In this document: one piece after another, positions 11,399 to 22,393 of the stretch
Layout of the letters: each line of letters opens with the position of its first letter
Position numbering within the stretch: position 1 is the stretch's first letter
Source of the DNA: Raffaelea ambrosiae
Taxonomy: Eukaryota > Ascomycota > Sordariomycetes > Ophiostomatales > Ophiostomataceae
DNA length: 64,000 nucleotides
Reading direction: 5' to 3'
Assembly: GCA_002778195.1 (NCBI GenBank)
Contig: PCDI01000016.1
Coordinates: forward strand, 220,332 to 284,331
Notes under the pieces: model-generated
The model's database searches: none
Told to the model about the DNA's origin: nothing
The model's input: the letters and a program-made list of their open reading frames with translations, nothing else
Program-made: the position numbers and the translations under genes

Positions 11399-13919
11399 AT
11401 GTCGTCTCATCAGCATCGCTACGACCGCCTGGCCGATGACGAAGACAAGGAAGAAGTGGCAGCCGAGGAGCTGGTCCAGCCTCGTCGGCCTTCGTGGCGA
11501 CTTGCGTTCATCCTCCTGTCTGCCGCCGTTGTGCTCCTCGCCTTTGCGGCTTGCGTGTTTGTTAGCGTGACCCATGTGATGTCCGCTGTCTCTGGCTCCT
11601 CTTCCTCGCCAGCCTCTCCAATCACTGGGTTCTCGGCACTCTCCCCGGAAACTCCATCCACAGACGACGACTCGGAACCCGCACCCCTGGCCCGCTCGTC
11701 TCCCACGGGTGACAAGTACCTCATCGGCGTCGGCAAGGCCGACATCACCGGCCCCGTAGTCGAGCTCAATTTCGGCGGCTATGCCAGCCTGGCCCAGACC
11801 GGCACGGGCCTGCGCCAGCGCCTCTACTCACGCGCTTTCATCATTGGCGACGTCAACAACCCGTCCGACCGGTTCGTGTACTTGGTGCTGGACACGCAGT
11901 CCGGCGATTCCGCCGTGCGCCTGGGCATCCTCGAGGGCCTGACCGCGCTCGGCTCCGACTATTCGGTCTACGCGGCGTCCAACGTCGCTGTGACCGGCAC
12001 CCACCAGCACAGCGGCCCGGGTGCCTGGTTCAACTACCTGCTGCCGCAGGTCACCAGTCTCGGCTTCAGCACCCAGAGCTACCAGGCCATCGTGGACGGT
12101 GCCGTGCTGTCCATCCAGCGGGCCCACGAGACCTTGACCGAGGGCTACCTGGACATTGGCACGACCAACATCACTGACGGCAACCTCTCGCGCAGTCTGT
12201 ACGCCTACATGGCCAACCCGGCCAGCGAGCGCGCCCAGTACAGCGACACCACTGACAAGACCATGACGCTGGTGCGCCTGCAGCGCGCGTCCGACTTCAA
12301 GAATATTGGCGTCCTGTCGTGGTACCCTGTCCACGGCACGTCCATGCTGGAGAACAACACCCACGTCACCGGCGACAACAAGGGCGTGGCCGCCTACCTG
12401 TTTGAGCAGGCCATGGCCAGTGACCCAGATGCCGCGTCCGGCTTTGTCGCCGGCTTCTCTCAGGCCAATGTCGGCGACACCACTCCCAACGTCCTGGGCG
12501 CCTACTGCGACGACGGGTCTGGCGATATGTGCAGCTACGAAAACAGCACCTGTGCTGATGGCAAGTCGGAGTCATGCCATGGCCGTGGCCCCGAGTTCCA
12601 GAAGCTGGATCTGGGCGTATCGAGCTGTTACGAGATTGGCCGTCGTCAATATGCCGGTGCCAAAGACATCTATGTAGGTTTACTGCCCATACCGTGGAAA
12701 CCGTGGAACTCTTTTTTTTTTCGCCTTTCTTCTATTCTTTTTCTATTTTTAATTTTGCATTGTCTCTCATCCTCTCACACTAACACCCATACCCCAGGAC
12801 TCCTTGGCCTCCTCGCCAACACCCGTGGTGGGTACCTCTGTCAAGTCCTTCCACTTTTACCAGGACATGAGATACTTCAAGTTTGCCCTGCCCAATGGTA
12901 CGGAGGTGGAAACCTGCCCGGCCTCGCTGGGCTACTCGTTCGCAGCCGGCACAACCGATGGGCCTGGTGCCTTTGATTTTACGCAAGGCGACTCGGGCTC
13001 ACCCGACGCCAACCCTCTGTGGGCTGTCGTGTCGGGCCTGCTGCGCACGCCCACGGAGGAACAAAAGTCCTGCCAGTACCCCAAGCCGATCCTCCTGGAT
13101 GTGGGCGAGATGGACTCGCCGTATGCGTGGAGCCCCAATATTGTCGACGTGCAGTCGCTGCGCGTCGGCCAGTTGATCATTATCATCTCGCCCTCCGAGG
13201 CCACCACCATGTCGGGCCGCCGCTGGCGCAGCGCCGTGCACGACGAGGCTGCCTCAACCTTTTTGAAAGACTCGGACGCGGAACCCGTGGTGGTGCTCGG
13301 CGGTCCGGCCAACGTCTACGCACACTACTGCGCCACGCCCGAAGAGTACGGCATCCAGCGCTACGAGGGTGCCAGCACGCTGTTCGGCCCGTGGGAGCTG
13401 CCGGCGTACATCAACCTGACGCTCGACAACCTGGCCTACCTGGCGCCTGACGCCACTGGCTCCCCGGCTGCCGGCCCCTCGCCGCCAGACAACCGCAAGA
13501 CGTCTCTGAGCTTTATCACGGGCGTGGTGTTTGACGCGGCGCCGATCGGCAAGACGTTTGGCCAGTGCACCGCGCAGCCCAAGTCGTCGTATGCGGCGGG
13601 TGACGTGATCAATGCGACGTTTGTGGGCGCGAACCCGCGGAACAACCTGCGGCTGGAGGGCACATTTGCGGCGGTGGAACAGCTGGACAGCAGCACGGGC
13701 AACTGGACACAAGTGCGGGACGATGAAGACTGGTCGCTGGTGTATACGTGGGAGCGGACGAACACGGTGCTGGGGTACAGCACGGTGACTCTGAGCTGGG
13801 AGTCGGAGACGACGGCGAGCGCGGGGACGTACCGGCTCAAGTATTACGGCGACTCGAAGCCGCTGATTGGGTCGATATCTGCTTTTACTGGTGTGAGCAA
13901 CTCGTTTACATTGAGTTAG
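11399..13919 (+). CDS. Neutral ceramidase, type II membrane-anchored
   Basis: Exons 11399-12673 and 12798-13919; the 124-bp intron (GTAGGT...CCCAG, phase 0) is read from frame and family. Product 798 aa. Neutral ceramidases (N-acylsphingosine amidohydrolases) cleave ceramide to sphingosine and fatty acid. An acidic cytosolic N-terminus is followed by one hydrophobic helix (about 36-58) and a Ser-rich stalk, so the catalytic domain should face the ER/Golgi lumen or cell exterior. The domain starts near residue 104 (YLIGVGKADITGP). The zinc-site GTHQHSGPG is at 200-208 and the QANVGDTTPN block at about 355-364; in characterised members this block carries the nucleophilic Ser as GDxSPN, whereas here residue 362 is Thr. 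The C-terminal Ig-like domain is present. Family certain; activity open because of the Thr. Confidence 0.93.
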
Positions 13920-14179
13920 GGAGGGGAAGTATGACCAGGAAGGATGAGTGAATGGACAGGAGGAATGACTATGAATGAATTAATTGGTGGATGAAGCTGT
14001 TTTTCCTCTTGTACATTTTTGTACATACGTGAATGTTTTTTTTTTTTTGTATATGCGACAATGACAACGTATATTATGCTCGAGGTATCTGTGTGTTTTT
14101 TGTTTTTGTTTTTTTACGTTTTTTTTTTTGCGAGGACTTTCTTAATCTTTTTTTTTTCTCTCTCTCTCTTCAGCTTTTC

Positions 14180-15254
14180 TCAACTCTCACTCGCCGTCTC
14201 GTCCTCTTCGCCCGGCCATGGCGGGTCGGCGATTCGCCGGAACACGGCGATGTACTTGGGCCCGCCGTTGCGCTCGACCTTCTTGCCCTCCTCGGTGGCC
14301 GTGCTCATGGTCTGGACGCTGACGTCGTGGGTCAGCGCGGGGTCTTCGTCCTCGGGCGGGACGCGTTGAAACGACGGGTGCGCGGCAAAGTGCGCGACCA
14401 TCCACAGGTGCAGGTCCTCGACGTCGGTGATGGTGTAGACCTTGCCGCAGCCCGGGCGGAGGACGTAGGCGTACTCGGCGTTGAGCGTGGGCGACACGAT
14501 GCGGGCCTTGTGCTTGCGGGCCTTGAAGTGCGGGTCGGGGAAGCACAGAAAGATCTTGGTGAGCTGGGCCTTGCGGAAGAAGTTGGGGAGGAACTTCATG
14601 GTATTGGCGCGGACGCACGCAATGTTGGAGTAGGGCTGGATGGAGGTGGAGGGATGGGTCGCTATCCGGTTTTGCGCCCGCAGAGCAATGATGCGGTTCT
14701 GCACAAACTCGGTGACGTGGTCGCGGATTTCGAGGCCTGGCCGGTTAGACAGTTGTTCGAGTTCTCTACACTGGGTCGTATANAAAAAAAAAAAAAAACA
14801 CCCACCCAAGATCAGCTTGTCGGGCATCACGGGCGCGAGCCCGACCAGCAGCCCGCCGAAGCCGCAGCCAATGTCGGCGACCTCGACCTGGGGCGGCGTC
14901 AGCGTGGAGGAGGCGGTGTCGTTGTTCTGGTCCTCGGCTTGGTCGCTGGGAGGAGGAGGAGGAGGAGGAGCGAAGAAGTCGGGGTAGAGCGAGGACCAGT
15001 CCATGGTGTCGGGGCTGGCGGGGCTGGGAAGGGCCAGAGAAGATCTTGTCAGCCATTTTGTTTCATTTTTCCTGCGACCGGGGTACTTTTGGCTGCCGCC
15101 TAAAGACGTACTACACCAGATTGTGATCGGAGAACGGATTGGCGTGGGCCCGCTGCCGGTAGAATTTCTTCTGCGGCAGCTCGGGCACGGCGCCATCCTG
15201 CTGCTGCTGCTGCTGGGTGAGCAGGTAGCTCTCGCGTTTTTGGCGTTTCGACAT
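14180..15254 (-). CDS. TRM8: tRNA (guanine-N7)-methyltransferase catalytic subunit
   Basis: Three exons on the minus strand: 15254-15112, 15023-14806 and 14736-14180; product 305 aa. Intron 1 is 88 bp (GTACGT...CCCAG) and joins the N-terminal block ending HNLV to YPASPDTMDWSSLYP. Intron 2 is 69 bp (GTGGGT...CCAG), carries the single N at 14783, and restores LILGLEIRDHV. The protein methylates G46 of tRNA at N7 with SAM, in complex with Trm82. Visible motifs are the SAM site GCGFGG (100-105), the EIR block after intron 2, and the family signature FPDPHFKxRKHKxR, here CFPDPHFKARKHKARIV. A run of six Gln lies near the N-terminus. A longer frame without intron 1 is open but would replace the conserved N-terminus, so I prefer the start at 15254. 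The gene converges with the ceramidase gene, leaving 260 bp between stops. Confidence 0.93.
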
Positions 15255-18104
15255 TGGGTGTTCGTCGGGGAGGGGGGCTCGTCTAGGGAGAGTGTGTGTT
15301 GCGAGAGACAGAGGGGTCGTGACCAGGCGTAGTTGGCGATGTCAAGGGTTTTTTTTTCCTTATCGATAACCGATAACGTTTCGATAAGCCAGAGAGGCTT
15401 TGCACATCACCACTGGCATCATGGCTCGGAAGCAAGAGGCCCTGGGCACGAGCCAGAAAAAAAGAGATTGTGTATGACGGTTGATTGTCTTTCGATACCA
15501 GTCAACCTCTATTTTTATTTTATTTTATTTATTTCTTCACTCGTGTATAAATTAACGCCGTACGTCTGCTCCATACGTCATGCGGCCGTGTAAGTCGTCT
15601 GCTTGGACCAAGCTTACCGGACCAATACCGAAAAAAGGCTTTTGCCGGGCTTCAACAATGGGGGGCCCGGTCGCCTGCTACCGGAGCAAGTGTTGTTCTA
15701 CAAAAATGACGTTATACAGTTGCAGCAAGAGGAGGGCCAAGTACGACCGAGCGTGTCTTACACAAAGTATCCTGCGCACCATACGTGGAATTGTATGTGA
15801 AATGGCACTAACACGATATTGACCTGATTGCCTGTTGATCGCTGGTCTCGCAGATCCTGAATTGGAGGAAAGAAGACCCCCTCTTTGAATGTTGGAAACT
15901 AGTCAAGTCCCTTTTGGAAATGTCTTGGTTCTCTCCGTTCCTAGCTCGTGGTTAAAGCGCGTCATCCTTCCAGCTGAAATGACAGGAGTTTCCCCGGGGG
16001 GCCATGGCTGAAAAAGCCAGTGCTACGCGAAAATGACAGAGACGAGGTGTTTGATTGGTCCTTCTGGAATGAGCAGATCGTGAGCGAGCTTCCTTCCTCG
16101 CTCGGCACTGATTTACCGAGGATTGAAGAAAGTCCATGAACAACGGAGAACAGGGAGCGACCTGTTTTTGATTTGGTTGCGGATTCTTTCTGTGTGTCTG
16201 CCTGTCTCGCAATGGGCAGCGTCTGACGCAAACCCCTACTGATATTTTTATGATGTGTCTGTCAAGGCAGACTCTTCTTCCCCTGGGGCTCTTCGCCGTT
16301 GTCCTGTTTTCTTCTTTATTGAAGAACATGCATGAAACGCCCAGAGGCATAGTTGCTTCAAAAAAAAAAAGGAAGAAAAGAAAAAGAAAATAACTAATAA
16401 GAAATGAACGCGTTCGCGTCTCGGGGGATTCCTGCACGGTGGTACCTTTTTTTTGGTCTGCGTTTTTAAGACTAACTAGTTACGAATATGCTTGTATTTC
16501 CCGTACCTTGTGCCTTGAAAGAAAAGAAACAACGGACTATCCCTTTTCGTGCCGTGTGGTGCCGTGTAAGTGCTGATTGGGTTTTTTGCCATTTTATTTC
16601 GGGGGGGTGAGGGCCCCACCCGTGGGTTGTCCACACCACCCCAGACACCTGCAATTTTACTATCAACGGCGTAATTACATACAAAAATACGAGGTTTCGT
16701 GTTGGCAGTGGCACTGCCTCGGAACCAACACCATTTTTGCCTTTTTTTTTTGCCCGTCTTTGCCTCATCGAGGGGAAAGAGGGGGGGGGAAGAATCGAGC
16801 CGAGCAAATCAGGGAACTTCTGTAGAATCCGCAAGGGATGTTGGACGGAAGCAGACAGGCCTCAAAGAAGATCAGGGAACGATGAAGAAGACGCAGCGCA
16901 GAAGAGACATACTACTTTTGTATGCACACATCTACCAAGTATGTACAACTAAATTTCCTTTTACACAAGAACCCGGCTGGCGGTCGGAAGGCAAAAAAAA
17001 AACAGGCATTGAAAATAGGAGACCGGAAACGAGACAGAGACACACGCCACGAGGTTCCATGATCATGATCTATTCAAGCCCAGGGTTGCATACCAGGTGT
17101 ACCATGTCGTAGTGAAAAACAAAAAAAGAAAGGCATCACGGAGGATCCAATTCCCTGGCGAAAAGTGGGTGTCCGCTTCCCCAGATCATGCATCGAATCG
17201 CGCCCAACACGCCCAGTCTTGGTTGGCTGCTACCGCGCAATAAAATCACGTAATGGGTAAGGCGATCTTGGGTTTTCTTGGTGGTTTCTTGGCTTTTTTC
17301 TACAAAGTACAGGCGTTTTCTCGAGTGGCCCGTTTCGCGTCGTGCGTGTCAATCTTTCTGTGACAGTCTTCGTGGCATCATGACAGCCATTGCTGCCTTT
17401 TGCAACTAACTGTCTTTGTGGCAGCTTCTGGGAGGGGGGGGGGTTCTGCAGTCTTTGTTGTCGTGCTTCTGCGTCTTGCTCGTGCATGTATGTGCTGCTA
17501 TTGCCATCCGCGTACTCTGTATTTTGCATTCACACCGTACGGTGTACGGCCAGGTCAGGCCAGGGGGGGGGGGGGGGGGGGGGGGCGTGTGGGTTGGCCC
17601 GTTTCTGCCCGCCCAGGAAACAACCAAGATTTTTTATTTTATTGACTTTTATTTGCGCGCTGGCGAAGAATGACTGTGCAAAACGGGAAAGCGGAGAGGT
17701 CAGGAGTCGCGAGCGGCGGTACCTTGCACGCCCAACCGGAAGGAACAAGCCACACGCTCTTTCCACAAATGAACGCTAATAACCATTTTTGTTTATACTT
17801 CGTATTTAGTGTTCCGCCTCCCCCCCATTACATTCCCTCCTTTTTTTTCTCCTTCTCCTTCTCTCTTTGATTCTTGATCTCTTGCTTTTACTTTTCTTTT
17901 TGTGAACCATTCGTTTTCTTTTTCTCCCGACACAAAACGTCTTTTTTTTTCGTTGATCTTTCGACAAACCACTTTCGCTAACATCATCTTTCTTTCTCAC
18001 GTTCGTTGCTGAAATATAACCTTAATAACCTTAATCACCTTTAATTCTACTTCTCTTTTTTTTCCATCTTCATCTTTTCAATCCACTTCCACCACACCGC
18101 AAAA
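15255..18104. other. Long intergenic region, TRM8 / GPI protein
   Basis: 2.85 kb between divergent genes. Open frames are short and overlap on both strands; none shows a domain. It contains a run of 23 G (17563-17585) and a long CT-rich leader (about 17810-18100) just before the GPI-protein start, as is usual for highly expressed fungal genes. Confidence 0.5.
17563..17585 (+). repeat. Poly-G run, 23 bases
   Basis: Uninterrupted G tract about 520 bp upstream of the GPI-protein start. Such a run can form G-quadruplex structure and is also a place where length calls are unreliable. Confidence 0.9.
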
Positions 18105-18752
18105 ATGCGTTTCTCTACCGTCCTTGTCGGCGTCTTCGCCGCTTTCGCCGCCGCCCAGTCCTCAGACACTGCGGCCGCCACCACGACCCCCGCTGTTGCT
18201 ACCACCTCCACCACCAGCGTGACGGCCGCCCAGTCGTCCACCCTGGCCTGCCTCGACAAGTGCGAGGACGGCGACATCGCCTGCACCGCCAAGTGCGTGC
18301 CCGTCCCCAACCCCAACGCGTCCCAGGTCAACGCCACCAACGAGTGTGTCGCTGCCTGCCCCCAGGGCTCAGGCAGCGCATCCGACAACACCAAGTACGC
18401 CAACTGCGTCGCTACCTGCATCAGCCAGAACTACTACAGCTCCAGCGGCACCCCGGTGCAGACCACCGCTGCCGCCGCTGGCGGCTCGGGTGCCTCGGAC
18501 GCCACCGCTACCGGCACCGGCACCGCCGCTACTGGCACTGCCAAGGGCACCGCTACCGGCACTGCTGCTGAGGCTTCCGGCACTGGCTCGGACTCTAGCT
18601 CCACTGCTACTGGCTCTGGCTCCAGCAGCGCGAGCTCCACGGCATCGGGCTCGGCCACCTCTTCGAGCCCGACCGGCGCTGCGGACTCTCTGCGCGTGGG
18701 CACCACTGCCGTTGGCCTGTTCGGCCTTCTGGCTGCCGTCATGGCTCTGTAA
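18105..18752 (+). CDS. Small Cys-containing Ser/Thr-rich GPI-anchored wall protein
   Basis: Single-exon gene, 215 aa. Residues 1-18 form a signal peptide ending in AAAQ. After a short Thr-rich spacer comes a domain with eight Cys arranged as spaced pairs (about residues 47-106: C-x3-C-x7-C-x3-C, then C-x3-C and C-x3-C). The rest is almost entirely Ala, Gly, Ser and Thr, a typical O-glycosylated stalk. The C-terminus is hydrophobic (VGLFGLLAAVMAL) after a small-residue patch, which fits a GPI attachment signal. The leader is strongly CT-rich with an AAAATG start context, suggesting high expression. The mature protein is expected at the plasma membrane or covalently in the cell wall; its exact role is unknown. 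Confidence 0.88.
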   Translation: MRFSTVLVGVFAAFAAAQSSDTAAATTTPAVATTSTTSVTAAQSSTLACLDKCEDGDIACTAKCVPVPNPNASQVNATNECVAACPQGSGSASDNTKYANCVATCISQNYYSSSGTPVQTTAAAAGGSGASDATATGTGTAATGTAKGTATGTAAEASGTGSDSSSTATGSGSSSASSTASGSATSSSPTGAADSLRVGTTAVGLFGLLAAVMAL

Positions 18753-19235
18753 AAAAAGAGTCTTATCCTGTCTCGTCTTTCTGTGTCGTTGTTTAGAAGA
18801 CGTTGAGCCGAACTTCAACATTTTGTCTTTTGTTCGTGTTGTTGTTGTTGTTCGTCTGCTCTATACTTGTTTGTGTAAACTTGGGGGATTGAGCGAGCTT
18901 AACAAAAATCCTGTGGGACATTTTGGTTATTTGTGCTTTTTTGGTTTCTCAAAGTGTATGCAAACTCTTGCTGCATATACCCTCTCTAATAATACCACCA
19001 AACATGACCAAACGAGAAAACAAACTTGATATGAAAGCGCTCTAATGTGCTGTGCGTGTTATGTGTTGAATAATATTGTTCAATCTGAACTTTTTGAGTG
19101 TGGCCGCGTTCTGCTATGAGATCCGCTTTGATATATATGTTGAAATTGAACGGGGACCGGCTCCGGCTCCGGCCCCGGTGCGGTCCGGAGGCCGGCCATT
19201 GACCGTACCTCTTTTGAAACGAAGAAAAAAGAAAT
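18753..19235. other. Convergent 3' region
   Basis: 483 bp between the stops of the GPI-protein gene and MDE1. T-rich sequence follows the first stop. A short GGCTCC/GGCCCC-type GC-rich patch lies at 19155-19197. Nothing else seen. Confidence 0.5.
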
Positions 19236-20437
19236 CTAATGCCGTGTAGGCAGGGTCGGCTCGACGTGGCTGATCCACGGCAGGCCAAGCTGCTTCATCT
19301 CGACAGCAAGTTGGAAGAGATAGTCAAGGCTGCGGATGTTAGCAGGAGAAAGCAGAGGGCGGCAGGAGGAAAGGGGAAGACAAATGGAAAAGAGAAACAA
19401 GGACAGAAACAAGGACAAATGAACTCTGTGGTTTCAAAACTCGCCTTTCACACTGCGTCTTTGCCTTGTGCACCGTCTCGCCCCACACGTACACGCCGTG
19501 CCGCCGCACCAGCACTGCATACGTGTCCGGGTACTTGTCCATGGCCTCCTCCAGGAACTCGGTCAGGTCCTCCTCGTGCGCCGTGTTCTCAATCACGGGA
19601 ATCGTCAGTGTGTCGTGGTAGCCCAGACTGCCCGTCTTGGTGTAGCCCCGGCCGAAGCCCTTGATCTGCTCCAGGTTGTTGATGGAGAACTCGGTGTGGC
19701 CGTTCTTGCTCGTCACCTGTTGCTGCTCCAGAATCAACGTCACCAGCACGGCCCAGTGGCTGTGCGTGTGGATGCAGCAGCCGGCGCCGCGGCGTGTAAA
19801 GGCAGCCAGGAAGAGCGGCGTGCACTGGGACGGCTTGAGGCCGGATGGGCTGCGGAGGTAGGTACGGAGGGGGCGGCGGGGCCCGGTGGCCACGACCACC
19901 CTCTCCTGGACCTTCTCAGAAGCAGCAGCCTCCTTGGCCGCCTTCTCCTGCTCAGCCTCATATTCGGCTTGTGCTTCCAGAGACAGAACATAGATGTCGG
20001 TGCTCTTCATGAGCTCTTTCTGCACGCCCGAAGGGGCAATATACACGAGATCACTGGACACAGCATTATTATTAGCTTTAGCTTCTGGGGCTATGCACGG
20101 GACAGTATCGGCTCAGGAGCATCCTTGGGTCGACCTCGGGTACCGTGTGTGCCACGGCCAGGCACCACAGAGACAGAAACACCTCTTCGGCCAACCGGTG
20201 TGTGGCCCACACTTACCCATTGCGAATCGAGGCACCACCGCCCGTTCCCGTGACCCAGCCCAGGGTCCAGAACTTGGCACACAGAGAGGGGATCAGGTTG
20301 GCCGGGTGGTCTGGGTCGCTGGATTGGACGAGGTGTTCATTGTTGCCATTGGGGCTGATTGTGGTCGCAGCGGTCGACTTGGTCGTCTCGCTGTTCGGCA
20401 CGGCAGCCGGAGCCGGTGATTCTGCGGGGCCGGCCAT
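19236..20437 (-). CDS. MDE1: Methylthioribulose-1-phosphate dehydratase
   Basis: Three exons on the minus strand: 20437-20217, 20053-19445 and 19329-19236; product 307 aa. Mde1 dehydrates 5-methylthioribulose-1-phosphate in the methionine salvage pathway and is a class II aldolase-fold Zn enzyme in the cytosol. Exon 1 ends in the GTGGGASIR block, exon 2 begins DLVYIAPSGVQKE, and the Zn-site HTHSH is at 169-173, with a further His in RRHGVYVWG. The C-terminal exon reads LDYLFQLAVEMKQLGLPW, as in the family. Intron 1 is 163 bp (GTAAGT...CCAG). Intron 2 (19330-19444, 115 bp) only gives the conserved CESLDYLF junction if it starts with GCGAGT, so it is a GC-AG intron. It shares a 1.96-kb divergent promoter region with calnexin. 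Confidence 0.92.
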
Positions 20438-22393
20438 TTGGGAAAGTACAATACTAAAAAAAAAAATAAAGAATATAATAATATTTCGGAACAACTGCCA
20501 ATTGTTCCACACCCTTGCTTTGTTCCAATTACCCGGCGGTACGAGTATAGAAGCAAAAAGGTATAGGTGGCTTTTCGAAAGTCAATCAAATGCGGAAGGA
20601 GCCTTTTTTTTTTTTTCAATGTATCTCTTTTAGCAACGGTTAAGAGGCTAAAGTGGAAAACAGAAAAGGGCGGCAGCCAAATTTTTTCGGAAGGAGGAGC
20701 CTCCAATTTTTTTTCGTCCCAGTTTTGGGGCCTTCTTTGTGACAGGCGGACTTTACTAACGACAAGGCCAATGCCATTGGCTGTGCCTTTGCGAATTCCA
20801 CTTGTCGCCACTAAGTGCGTCTCTCGCGCAATTTGCAGCACCTCTCGACACCACGTGGGCGCTGTACGTGGACTGCATGGAACAACCAGACGCACACATG
20901 AGTTGCCTTTCTGTATCTTGCATTCGGGATGGGAAAGCCACGAAAGCCAAAACGAGGGTGTCGGTCACACTGCCGGACAGCTTGATAAACACCAGCAGAG
21001 ATGCCACGTGATGGGACCGTGTTGCCGACATTTTGGCTACCTGTCCTCTTGTTTGTGCAGAGGGCGGCTGGAAAGAGAGGGAGGCCACGACTGGCTGCTG
21101 TCGTTTGCTCCTTCCATTCCTATGTCACTTGCCTCTCTTTTTCGGCTCAGTGTGTCACAGATAAAAACTGGGCGGAGTGTGTGAAACTCCGGGATGAGTA
21201 TGGCCTTCAATGCAGCAGTCCAGGCAGTCCATGCTGCCAGATACTTCGGCCATCTCTGCGCGCATGTTTGTGTGTCTTCTGCTTTGCCTGAGTGTCCGCC
21301 GACACTCGGCGGCGTCGATCAGAGACTGCGGCTTGCCGTTGCTGCGCGTCCATGCCGTCCAAAGTTGAATTGGGGCCGTTCCTTCTTCTGAGCCACCACC
21401 ATAATTCTGGCCTCGTTTTAGGCCCGTATGACTCTGATCAACTGTCTGCCAATCTTGTGAACCCTCACTGCCTGCATAATCCCTTCACTGTCCCTCACTT
21501 CCTTGCTCATCTCCCCAACCACATGTGGCCTGTCCTCGGTGTAAGTCCGGGAACCGACTTGGGCGAGGCCGGCGCACCATACCACCCAAACTACCGCTAC
21601 AAAGAGAATAGGCATAATTGAGAAGCTACGTAGAAAGTTCGAAGCTCTTCGAAACACACAGTGCACAGACCAACGTAGGCCCTGCTAAGACCCTCTTTGG
21701 ACCCTCTTCACACCTGCAACAACTGTCCAGTAGCCAATAGTACCGGCCCCTGAGAGGAATGCCCCGCATTTGGGGGTCTCAACTCCCCCCCTGCCCCGAG
21801 CTTGCTTCATTGAAAGCCTCCTGGGCTGTGACTTTCGGCCAATGACTGGCCGCCATGCCTGATTGAGCACCTGCTGGCAGAATATCCTCCAACGTGTCCT
21901 TTTTTTTTAACGCGACCACCACTTCCAAGCCTCAGGAGCTCTGTCCCCCTCCCCTCCCATCAAACAGCCCAGACAGCCCCAAACAGTTTCTGGACTGTCT
22001 GTCATCTTTGTGCTGCTGTTCTTTTTAAAATCCCCCCACAAAAACCTCATTCTTCATCTTCTCGCCCTCCCTTTCTCTTTCCTTCCTTTTCTCTCCTCTT
22101 CCCTTTCCTCTCTCCAATCCGGCTTTGGTCGCTTCACCACCATCAGATCTTTGTTGTTCGTCCCTTTCCCACGTATCCTCTCTACTGGGAAACTTCCTTT
22201 TTTCTCTAGTGCTTGGGGCTCTTACTCCCATTTCCTCTCTTTGTAATCTGATCTCCCCATCGCTTGCGACCAGGAGCTCTCGTGTTTTTTTTTGAGCAGC
22301 GCATCACCTCGTTCCCTTTAATACTTTCGTCTTTCGTCTTTTTTTCACCGCCCCGTAACACATCACGTTACGCCTGTACTCTATTTTTGCACA
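20438..22393. promoter_or_regulatory. Divergent promoter region, MDE1 / calnexin
   Basis: 1.96 kb. It holds a CCAAT/ATTGG inverted pair (20767-20781), CACGTG boxes within CCACGTGG near 20851-20858 and again near 21004, and a long CT-rich stretch (22020-22240) in front of calnexin. CACGTG is the core of Cbf1-type sites linked to sulfur amino-acid genes in yeasts; a role at MDE1 is only a suggestion. No convincing gene inside. Confidence 0.5.
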
